11,171 nt of DNA. Origin: Variovorax sp. (GTDB lineage Bacteria > Pseudomonadota > Gammaproteobacteria > Burkholderiales > Burkholderiaceae_C). This document shows positions 1 through 6,423 of the stretch, piece after piece (position 1 is the first letter of the stretch; every line of letters begins with the position of its first letter). Both the position numbers and the translations under genes were made by a program. Under the pieces are notes generated by a model. That model was not told where the DNA came from, did not search any database, and saw only the letters and a program-made list of their open reading frames with translations. The stretch lies in assembly GCA_028292835.1 (NCBI GenBank), contig JAQGLP010000427.1, positions 1 through 11,171 on the forward strand. The letters run 5' to 3'.

Positions 1-1029
1 GTGCAGGAGCCGGTGCTTGCCCGGGTGCGCCGGCAGCGCCACCTCGGGGAAGTTCACCGACGAGGTCGAGGTGCCGTTGTCGCTGTACTTGACCAGCTTC
101 TCGGCGACTTCGAGCCCGATGTTGGCCTGCGCCTCCATGGTCGAGCCGCCGATGTGCGGCGTCAGGATCACGTTGTCGAGCCCGCGCAGCGGCGACTGGA
201 ACTCGTCCTTGTTGCTGCGCGGCTCGACCGGGAACACGTCGATGGCCGCGCCCAGCAGCTTCTTGTTCTTCAGCGCCTCGGCCAGCGGCTCGATCTCGAC
301 CACCGTGCCGCGCGAGGCGTTGATCAAAATCGCGCCGGGCTTCATGGCGTCGATCTGCGCGGCGCCGATCATCCATTGCGTCGCCTGCGTTTCCGGCACG
401 TGCAGGCTGACGATGTCGCTTTGCGCCAGCAGGTCGTTCAACTCCCGCACTTGGCGCGCATTGCCCAGCGGCAGCTTGGTCACGACATCGTGGAACGCCA
501 CCTGCATGCCGAGCGCCTCGGCCAGCACCGAGAGTTGCGCGCCGATGGAGCCATAGCCGACGATGCCGAGCGTCTTGCCGCGAATCTCGAAGGCATTGTC
601 GGCCGACTTGAGCCAGCCGCCACGGTGCGCCACCGCGCTCTTCTCGGGCACGCCGCGCAGCAGCAGGATGGCTTCGGCCAGCACCAGTTCCGCCACCGAA
701 CGGGTGTTGGAATACGGCGCGTTGAAGACCGCCACGCCGTGCTCGCGGGCGGCGTCAAGGTCGACCTGGTTGGTGCCGATGCAAAAGCACCCGACGGCCA
801 CCAGCTTGTGCGCCGCGGCGAACACCTCGGCTGTCAACTGCGTGCGCGAGCGGATGCCGACGAAGTGCGCGTCGGCGATCTTCTCCAGCAGTTCGGCGTG
901 CGGCAGCGCGCCCGCGAGCGTCTCGATCTGCGTATAGCCGGCGGCGCGCAGCACCTCCACCGCGGAAGGGTGGATGCCTTCCAGCAACAGGAACCTGATC
1001 TTGCTTTTGTCGAGGGAAGTCTTGCGCAT
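1..1029 (-). CDS. serA: D-3-phosphoglycerate dehydrogenase (SerA), 3' end beyond window
   Basis: SerA oxidises 3-phosphoglycerate to 3-phosphohydroxypyruvate with NAD+, the first step of the phosphorylated serine pathway in the cytoplasm. The reverse strand reads openly for 343 codons from the ATG at 1029 and aligns from its first residues with E. coli SerA (MRKTSLDKSKIRFLLLEGIH against the E. coli start). Family marks are the conserved CFCIGTNQVDLDAA segment near residue 81, the Rossmann motif GYGSIG near 158, the substrate/catalytic arginine in INASRGTVVE near 240, the glutamate in DVFPVEP, and the catalytic histidine in TPHIGGS near 292. The frame leaves the window shortly before the C-terminal ACT domain, so roughly the last 65 residues of a 410-residue protein are missing and serine feedback control cannot be judged. 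No strong Shine-Dalgarno precedes the ATG; the start is chosen by family alignment. The gene diverges from ugpB and is probably an independent unit. Confidence 0.95.
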   Translation of the reverse strand, partial: MRKTSLDKSKIRFLLLEGIHPSAVEVLRAAGYTQIETLAGALPHAELLEKIADAHFVGIRSRTQLTAEVFAAAHKLVAVGCFCIGTNQVDLDAAREHGVAVFNAPYSNTRSVAELVLAEAILLLRGVPEKSAVAHRGGWLKSADNAFEIRGKTLGIVGYGSIGAQLSVLAEALGMQVAFHDVVTKLPLGNARQVRELNDLLAQSDIVSLHVPETQATQWMIGAAQIDAMKPGAILINASRGTVVEIEPLAEALKNKKLLGAAIDVFPVEPRSNKDEFQSPLRGLDNVILTPHIGGSTMEAQANIGLEVAEKLVKYSDNGTSTSSVNFPEVALPAHPGKHRLLH

Positions 1030-1218
1030 GGGAAGCCCGGCCAAATGAAGAGACGATGCTAGCACCCACCCACGGGGCAGCGGGTCGAGGCGCCCAATTC
1101 CGGAAGGGTTTGCCCGCTGGCGGCAGAGTGTGCCGCGTGGGACAACCCGACGCTGCGGTGTCACGCGCGCAAACTACATTCACGCTTCCTTTTCGCCCCT
1201 TCCCCTCCGAGGAGTCTC
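1030..1218. other. Divergent intergenic region, serA / ugpB
   Basis: These 189 bases separate the divergent serA and ugpB starts and must hold both promoters. I see no box close to consensus in either direction: a TAGCAT on the minus strand about 25 bases upstream of serA and a TACATT at 1175-1180 on the plus strand are both four-of-six matches without a good -35. No paired Pho-box repeat is evident, although ugp operons are phosphate-controlled in enterobacteria. The one clear site is a GAGGAG Shine-Dalgarno at 1209-1214, four bases before the ugpB ATG. Confidence 0.5.
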
Positions 1219-2529
1219 ATGCGATTCAAAACACTCGCCTTCGCCGCGGCATTGGCCGCCACGCTGTCGGTCCCGGCCCGGGCCCAGACCGAAATCCAGT
1301 GGTGGCACTCGATGACCGCTGTCAACGGCGAATGGGTCAACGACCTGGCCCGGCAGTTCAACGAGAGCCAGAAGGACTACAAGGTCGTGCCGACCTACAA
1401 GGGCCAGTACGACGAGTCGATGACAGCCGCCGTGGCCGCCTTTCGCGCCGGCAACGCGCCGCACATCCTGCAGGTGTTCGAGGTCGGCACCGCAACCATG
1501 ATGGCCAGCAAGGGCGCCGTCATCCCGGTGGCCCAGGTCATGAAGGACGCCGGGCAGAAGTTCGACCCCAACGCGTACATCTCGGCGGTGGCGGGCTACT
1601 ACACGGCGCCCAACGGCCAGATGCTGAGCTTCCCGTTCAACAGCTCGACCACCATCTTCTACTTCAACAAGGACGCCTTCAAGGCCGCCGGCCTGCCCAC
1701 CGACAAGGCACCCGCCACCTGGCCCGAGGTGGTCGCCGCCGCTGCCAAGCTCAAGGCCAGCGGCCACAAGTGCCCCTTCACCACGGCGTGGCAGGGCTGG
1801 ACCCAGCTGGAGAGCTTCTCGGCCTGGCACAACGTCGAGTTTGCAACGAAGAACAACGGCCTGTCGGGCCTCGATGCCCGCCTGAAGGTCAACTCGCCGC
1901 TGCACCTGCGCCACATCGAGAACCTGTCGAACATGGCCAAGCAGGGCCTCTTCGTCTACAAGGGCCGCAACAACATTCCCGAGGCGACCTTCGTGTCCGG
2001 CGAGTGCGCAATGATCACCACGTCGTCGGGCTTCTACGGCAACGTCTCCAAGAACGCCAAGTTCAAGTACGCGGTGGCCACGCTGCCCTACTACCCCGAC
2101 GTGCCCGGCGCGCCGCAGAACACCGTGATCGGCGGTGCCAGCCTGTGGGTCATGTCGGGCAAGAAGCCGGCCGAGTACCAGGGCGTCGCCCGGTTCTTCA
2201 GCTTCATCTCGACACCCGAGGTGCAGTCAGCCAGCCACAAGCGGACCGGCTATTTGCCGGTCACGACCGCGGCGTACGAGTTGACCGAGAAGTCGGGCTT
2301 CTACAAGCAGAACCCCGGCACCGACGTGGCCGTGACGCAGATGATCCGCAAGGTGACCGACAAGAGCCGCGGCATCCGCCTGGGCAACTACGTGCAGATC
2401 CGCGCCATCGAGGACGAGGAGTTCGAGCAGGTCTGGGCCGGCAAGAAGACGCCCAAGGAAGCGCTGGACTCGATCGTGCAGCGCGGCAACGAATTGCTCG
2501 AGCGCTTCCAGAAGGCCAGCAAGGGCTGA
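1219..2529 (+). CDS. ugpB: sn-glycerol-3-phosphate ABC transporter, periplasmic binding protein UgpB
   Basis: UgpB captures sn-glycerol-3-phosphate and glycerophosphodiesters in the periplasm and delivers them to the UgpAE-UgpC importer. The product is 436 residues, close to the E. coli protein (438). Residues 1-22 form a Sec signal peptide with an Ala-Arg-Ala cleavage site before Gln23. The body carries segments diagnostic of UgpB rather than of general sugar-binding proteins: YKGQYDES near 60, FEVGTATMM near 87, NSSTTIFYFNKDAF from 141, WQGWTQLESFSAW from 191, TTSSG at 267, IGGASLWVM from 304, GYLPVT at 344 and GIRLGNYVQIR from 385. These include regions that line the ligand pocket in the family. 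A strong GAGGAG ribosome site sits four bases before the ATG. It is first in the ugpBAECQ order. A hairpin lies in the gap before ugpA. The sequence looks intact. Confidence 0.96.
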   Translation: MRFKTLAFAAALAATLSVPARAQTEIQWWHSMTAVNGEWVNDLARQFNESQKDYKVVPTYKGQYDESMTAAVAAFRAGNAPHILQVFEVGTATMMASKGAVIPVAQVMKDAGQKFDPNAYISAVAGYYTAPNGQMLSFPFNSSTTIFYFNKDAFKAAGLPTDKAPATWPEVVAAAAKLKASGHKCPFTTAWQGWTQLESFSAWHNVEFATKNNGLSGLDARLKVNSPLHLRHIENLSNMAKQGLFVYKGRNNIPEATFVSGECAMITTSSGFYGNVSKNAKFKYAVATLPYYPDVPGAPQNTVIGGASLWVMSGKKPAEYQGVARFFSFISTPEVQSASHKRTGYLPVTTAAYELTEKSGFYKQNPGTDVAVTQMIRKVTDKSRGIRLGNYVQIRAIEDEEFEQVWAGKKTPKEALDSIVQRGNELLERFQKASKG

Positions 2530-2566
2530 CGTCGAACGCCGGGGGCCTTCCTCGCGGCCGCTAACA

Positions 2567-2599
2567 TGACGCCCTGCCCGCACCGCGGCCGGGGCGTCA
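2567..2599 (+). other. Inverted repeat in the ugpB-ugpA gap (candidate mRNA hairpin)
   Basis: TGACGCCC at 2567-2574 is the exact reverse complement of GGGCGTCA at 2592-2599, giving an 8-bp stem over a 17-base loop; two more pairs (U-G, then G-C) can form inside it. No T-run follows, so it does not look like a full terminator. By analogy with malE-malF and other binding-protein operons, such a structure could protect the upstream ugpB mRNA or reduce read-through, giving more binding protein than permease. That role is inference. Confidence 0.4.
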
Positions 2600-2621
2600 C
2601 TTCGATTGGGGTTTTCGATCC

Positions 2622-3503
2622 ATGGAAAAACGCGTCGTCTTTCGCTCCGGCTGGCTGCCCTGGGCATTGCTCGCGCCGCAACTGGCCGTCATCCTCGTCT
2701 TTTTCTTCTGGCCGGCCAGCCAGGCACTGGTGCAGTCGCTGCAGGTGCAGGACGCCTTCGGCAGCTCGACCGAGTGGGTCGGCCTGCAAAATTTCAGGCA
2801 GCTGTTCGACGACCCGAGCTACGTGGAATCGTTCAAGACCACGGCGCTCTTTTCCGTGCTAGTGGCGGGCATCGGCATCGCCCTGTCGCTGCTGCTGGCT
2901 GTCTTCGCCGACCGCATCGCGCGCGGTGCCATGTTCTACAAGACGCTGCTGATCCTGCCCTACTCCGTGGCGCCGGCGGTGGCGGCCGTGCTGTGGGTCT
3001 TCATGTTCTAGCCATCGCTGGGCGTCGTGGCCTATGCGCTCGGCAAGGTCGGCATCGACTGGAATCACCTGCTCAATTCCACCCACGCCATGACGCTGAT
3101 CGTGATGGCGTCGATCTGGAAGCAGATCTCCTACAACTTCCTGTTCTTCCTGGCCGGCCTGCAGTCGATCCCCAAGTCGCTGATCGAGGCGGCCGCCATC
3201 GATGGGGCGCGGCCCTGGCGGCGCTTCTGGACGGTGCAGTTCCCGCTGCTGTCGCCCACCACGTTCTTCCTGCTGGTGATCAACGTGGTCTACGCCTTCT
3301 TCGACACCTTCGCCATCGTCGACGCGGCCACGCAGGGGGGACCCGGCAAGGACACCGCCATCCTGGTCTACAAGGTGTACTACGACGGCTTCAAGGCGAT
3401 GGATCTGGGCGGCTCGGCGGCGCAGTCGGTCGTGCTGATGGCGATCGTCGTGGTGCTCACGGTGGTCCAGTTCCGCTACGTCGAGAAGAAAGTGAACTAC
3501 TGA
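2622..3503 (+). pseudogene. ugpA: sn-glycerol-3-phosphate ABC permease UgpA, interrupted by an in-frame amber codon
   Basis: UgpA is one of the two inner-membrane permeases of the glycerol-3-phosphate importer. The frame from the ATG at 2622 to the TGA at 3501-3503 spans 293 codon positions plus stop, against 295 residues in E. coli, and resembles UgpA throughout: WLPWALLAPQL near the start, YSVAPAVAAVLWVFMF before the break, then WKQISYNFLFF, the EAA loop EAAAIDGARPWRRF near 189, and SAAQSVVLM and VVQFRYVEKKVNY at the end. Codon 130 (3009-3011) is TAG, between FMF and PSLGVVAY, where the E. coli protein reads FLFNPGRG. There is no frameshift and no second stop. As read, translation gives a 129-residue fragment without the EAA loop that contacts UgpC. 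A GTG at 3027 opens the remaining 158 residues but has no clear ribosome site. Only a weak Shine-Dalgarno precedes 2622. It could be a true null allele, a base error, or a suppressed stop. Confidence 0.9.
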
Positions 3504-3504
3504 C

Positions 3505-4356
3505 ATGGTCGAGCGCAGCCCCTCCCTCGGCCTCCTGGCGCACGCCGTGATGGTCTTCGGCGTCCTGATCGTCGCCTTTCCGCTCTACTTGGCCTTCGTG
3601 GCGTCGAGCCATACCGCGCAGGAGATCGTGCAGGCGCCGATGCCGCTCCTGCCGGGCTCGCACCTGTGGGAAACCTACAAGGCCGCGCTGTTCGGGCGCG
3701 GGACGGGCGCCGGCTCCACGGCGCCGGTGGCGCGCATGATGTGGGTGAGCTTCGTCTCGGCCATGGTCATCACCGTCGGCAAGATCGCGATCTCGCTGCT
3801 GTCGGCGTTCGCGGTGGTCTACTTCCGCTTCCCCTTCAAGAGCCTGTGCTTCTGGGCCATCTTCGTCACGCTGATGCTGCCGGTCGAGGTGCGCATCGGG
3901 CCGACCTACCAGGTCGTGTCGAACCTCGGCATGCTCAATACCTATGCCGGCCTGACGGTGCCGCTGATCGCCTCGGCGACCGCGACCTTCCTGTTCCGCC
4001 AGTTCTTCCTGACGGTGCCCGACGAGCTGATCGAGGCCGCGCGCATGGACGGCGCCGGGCCGATGCGCTTTTTCATCGACGTGCTGGTGCCGCTGTCGAA
4101 GACCTCGATCGCGGCGCTGTTCGTGATCCAGTTCATCTATGGCTGGAACCAGTACCTGTGGCCGCTGCTCGCCACCACCACCGAGGACATGTACCCGGTG
4201 GTGATCGGCATCAAGCGCATGATCGCCGGCGGCGATTCGGCCAACGAGTGGAACATCGTCATGGCCACCGCCATCCTGGCCATGCTGCCGCCCGCGCTGG
4301 TCGTGGTGGTGATGCAGAAATGGTTCGTCAAGGGCCTCGTGGACACCGAGAAATAA
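3505..4356 (+). CDS. ugpE: sn-glycerol-3-phosphate ABC permease UgpE
   Basis: UgpE is the second inner-membrane permease of the importer and pairs with UgpA. The 283-residue product matches E. coli UgpE (281) end to end, including FPLYLAFVA near 25, AFAVVYFRFPFKSL near 101, the LMLPVEVRIGPTY segment near 123, ASATATFLFRQFF near 156, the ATPase-contacting EAA loop EAARMDGAGPMRFF at 177-190, FIYGWNQYLWPLL from 210 and the ending FVKGLVDTEK. About six hydrophobic helices are visible. The ATG lies one base after the ugpA TGA, and the purine-rich stretch upstream (3483-3491) is rather far away, so translation is probably coupled to ugpA. The amber codon in ugpA, some 490 bases upstream, could therefore reduce ugpE expression. 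The gene itself is intact. Confidence 0.95.
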   Translation: MVERSPSLGLLAHAVMVFGVLIVAFPLYLAFVASSHTAQEIVQAPMPLLPGSHLWETYKAALFGRGTGAGSTAPVARMMWVSFVSAMVITVGKIAISLLSAFAVVYFRFPFKSLCFWAIFVTLMLPVEVRIGPTYQVVSNLGMLNTYAGLTVPLIASATATFLFRQFFLTVPDELIEAARMDGAGPMRFFIDVLVPLSKTSIAALFVIQFIYGWNQYLWPLLATTTEDMYPVVIGIKRMIAGGDSANEWNIVMATAILAMLPPALVVVVMQKWFVKGLVDTEK

Positions 4357-4366
4357 GCAAGAAGAC

Positions 4367-5370
<1,004 letters not shown>

Positions 5371-5374
<4 letters not shown>

Positions 5375-5547
5375 AGAAGCACACCCCCAGGCTTCGCGCA
5401 CTGCGTGTCGCTTCGCCCACCCCCTTGCAGGGGGCAACACCGGCGGCCCGGCGAAGCCGGCTCCGCGGTGTTTCCCGAACGGGCCTTGCTCTGCCTGGCG
5501 CCGGTTTCGTGCGCTGCGGGTTGCTCCAGGCGCGGTGGAGCCACTGA
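5371..5547 (+). CDS. 58-residue ORF across the repeat, ATGA-overlapping ugpC (doubtful)
   Basis: This frame opens at the ATG that overlaps the ugpC TGA (ATGA) and closes at a TGA one base before the ugpQ ATG. It would encode 58 residues starting MKKHTPRLRALRVASP, basic and of low complexity, with no motif that I recognise. Its sequence is essentially a translation of the intergenic repeat, and such fragments often appear as spurious small proteins. Its exact fit between two coupled genes is what makes it worth recording: ribosomes finishing ugpC could re-start here and carry translation to ugpQ. No separate Shine-Dalgarno is evident. I do not assign a function. Confidence 0.2.
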
Positions 5548-5548
5548 C
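5375..5548. repeat. Hairpin-rich intergenic repeat between ugpC and ugpQ (Comamonadaceae-type)
   Basis: This stretch resembles a dispersed intergenic repeat that I recall from Variovorax and Acidovorax genomes; I could not check copy number. It holds nested inverted repeats. CCCCCT/AGGGGG (5420-5425 and 5429-5434) closes on a three-base loop. AACACCG/CGGTGTT (5436-5442 and 5466-5472) encloses CCGGC-GAA-GCCGG (5448-5460). The element probably spans about 5378-5480; the rest, to the ugpQ ribosome site, is less typical. Read from the ATG at 5371 it is also an open frame of 58 codons to the TGA at 5545-5547. That ORF is rich in Arg, Ala and Leu, starts inside the ugpC stop as ATGA and ends one base before ugpQ. 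I regard it as a by-product of the repeat rather than a proven protein. Possible roles are mRNA stabilisation, attenuation before ugpQ, or none. Confidence 0.65.
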
Positions 5549-6319
5549 ATGGAACTTCGCACACCCTGGCCCTACCCGCGCTGGATCGCGCACCGCGGCG
5601 CCGGCCGGCTGGCGCCCGAGAACACGCTGGCCGCGTTCCGGCTCGGCGCGGCGCACGGATTCCGCATGTTCGAGTGCGACGTGAAGCTGAGCGCCGACGG
5701 CGTGCCCTTCCTGATGCACGACGCGACGCTGGCGCGCACTACCCGCGGCCACGAGGTCCTGGGCAGTGCTGCCAGCGGCGTGGGCGGCGACCATCCCTGG
5801 GCCGGGTTGTCGCGGCTCGATGCGGGCGGCTGGCATTCGCGGACCTTCGCCGGCGAACCGCTGGCGAGCCTGGAGAACGTGGCGCGCTACTGCCTGCGCA
5901 ACGGCCACTTGCTCAACATCGAGATCAAGCCCACGCCTGGCACGGAGCGCGCCACCGGCGAGGCGGTGGCGCGGCATGCCGAGCGGCTGTGGGCCGGCGC
6001 GGCGGTGCCGCCCCTTTTGACCTCCTTCGAGCCCGACGCCCTGGACAGCGCGCGCGCTGCCGCGCCGCAACTGCCGCGCGGCCTGCTGCTCGACACGCTG
6101 CCCGACGGCTGGCTCGACGCCGCCGCGCGGCTGGGCTGCACGGCCGTGGTCTGCAACCATGCGCTGTGGGACGCGGCCACCGTGGCGCAGGCCCGGGCGG
6201 CCGGGCTGCGCACGCTGAGCTACACCGTCAACGACGAATGGGCCGCCCGGCGGCTGATCGGCCTGGGCACCGACGGCATCATCACCGACCGCGTCGACCT
6301 GTTCAGCCCGGCCGGCTGA
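5549..6319 (+). CDS. ugpQ: Glycerophosphodiester phosphodiesterase UgpQ (cytoplasmic)
   Basis: UgpQ hydrolyses glycerophosphodiesters to sn-glycerol-3-phosphate and an alcohol, acting on diesters brought in by UgpBAEC. The product is 256 residues (E. coli 247) with no signal peptide, as expected for the cytoplasmic form. The GDPD fold is clear: WPYPRWIAHRGAGRLAPENT at 7-26 with His15, Arg16 and Glu24, metal ligands Glu42 and Asp44 in FECDVKLS, His58 in LMHD, Glu125 in NIEIKP, LTSFEPDAL near 157, LPRGLLLD at 175-182, and TVNDE / DGIITD near the C-terminus. A few extra residues around 70-83 lengthen a loop relative to E. coli. I chose the ATG at 5549 because the family N-terminus begins there and GGTGGAG (5534-5540) lies eight bases upstream; an in-frame opening back to 5405 would only add translated repeat sequence. 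It is the last gene of the operon. Confidence 0.94.
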   Translation: MELRTPWPYPRWIAHRGAGRLAPENTLAAFRLGAAHGFRMFECDVKLSADGVPFLMHDATLARTTRGHEVLGSAASGVGGDHPWAGLSRLDAGGWHSRTFAGEPLASLENVARYCLRNGHLLNIEIKPTPGTERATGEAVARHAERLWAGAAVPPLLTSFEPDALDSARAAAPQLPRGLLLDTLPDGWLDAAARLGCTAVVCNHALWDAATVAQARAAGLRTLSYTVNDEWAARRLIGLGTDGIITDRVDLFSPAG

Positions 6320-6346
6320 GCGGCAGGCCGGCTTCGCTCTCTTTTT
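6310..6346 (+). terminator. Candidate terminator at the end of the ugp operon
   Basis: GCCGGC at 6311-6316 and GCCGGC at 6327-6332 pair as a six-base GC stem, extended by a G-U pair on each side, over an eight-base loop. The stem overlaps the ugpQ stop codon (6317-6319). A pyrimidine-rich stretch with five Ts (6342-6346) follows, but about nine bases after the stem, so it is not a textbook intrinsic terminator. Confidence 0.4.
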
Positions 6347-6397
6347 GATAGCTGGCGAGACAAGCGGGCCATGCGGCCTCGGCGTTTTCGTCTTGTA
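6338..6397. repeat. Possible remnant of a dispersed intergenic repeat
   Basis: The phrase CTCTTTTTGATAGCTGGCG at 6339-6357, followed by a G/C-rich centre with GGCC...GGCC and then GGCGTTTTCG, resembles from memory a short palindromic repeat common between Comamonadaceae genes (TTTTTGATAGCT, variable centre, GCC/TTTT end). The symmetry here is poor, so this would be a decayed copy. It lies between the end of the ugp operon and the promoter of the channel gene. Identification rests on recollection and needs a genome search. Confidence 0.3.
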
Positions 6398-6411
6398 ACA
6401 CCGGGTGCTTT

Positions 6412-6417
6412 CATAAT
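6412..6417 (+). promoter_or_regulatory. -10-like box directly before the channel gene
   Basis: CATAAT at 6412-6417 matches TATAAT at five of six positions. Only six bases separate it from the ATG at 6424, so transcription would start at about the start codon. A -35 is uncertain: TTGTAA at 6394-6399 is too close and TCTTGT just upstream is a poor match. Confidence 0.4.
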
Positions 6418-6423
6418 GCCGTG

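Noticed and set aside
1..1062. Plus-strand open frame of 353 codons at the window start
   Set aside because: It is antisense to serA, whose protein matches the known family along its length.
1155..1190. Possible Pho box before ugpB (TGTCAC near 1159)
   Set aside because: No second half-site appears at the 11-base spacing expected of PhoB direct repeats, so a single TGTCA is not enough.
3027..3503. Separate 158-residue gene starting at GTG 3027
   Set aside because: It is the same frame as ugpA and contains the second half of UgpA. It has no convincing ribosome site, so it is better described as the part of ugpA beyond the amber codon.
5405..5548. Upstream extension of ugpQ by 48 codons
   Set aside because: The extension is translated repeat sequence. 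The family N-terminus and a GGTGGAG ribosome site both point to the ATG at 5549.
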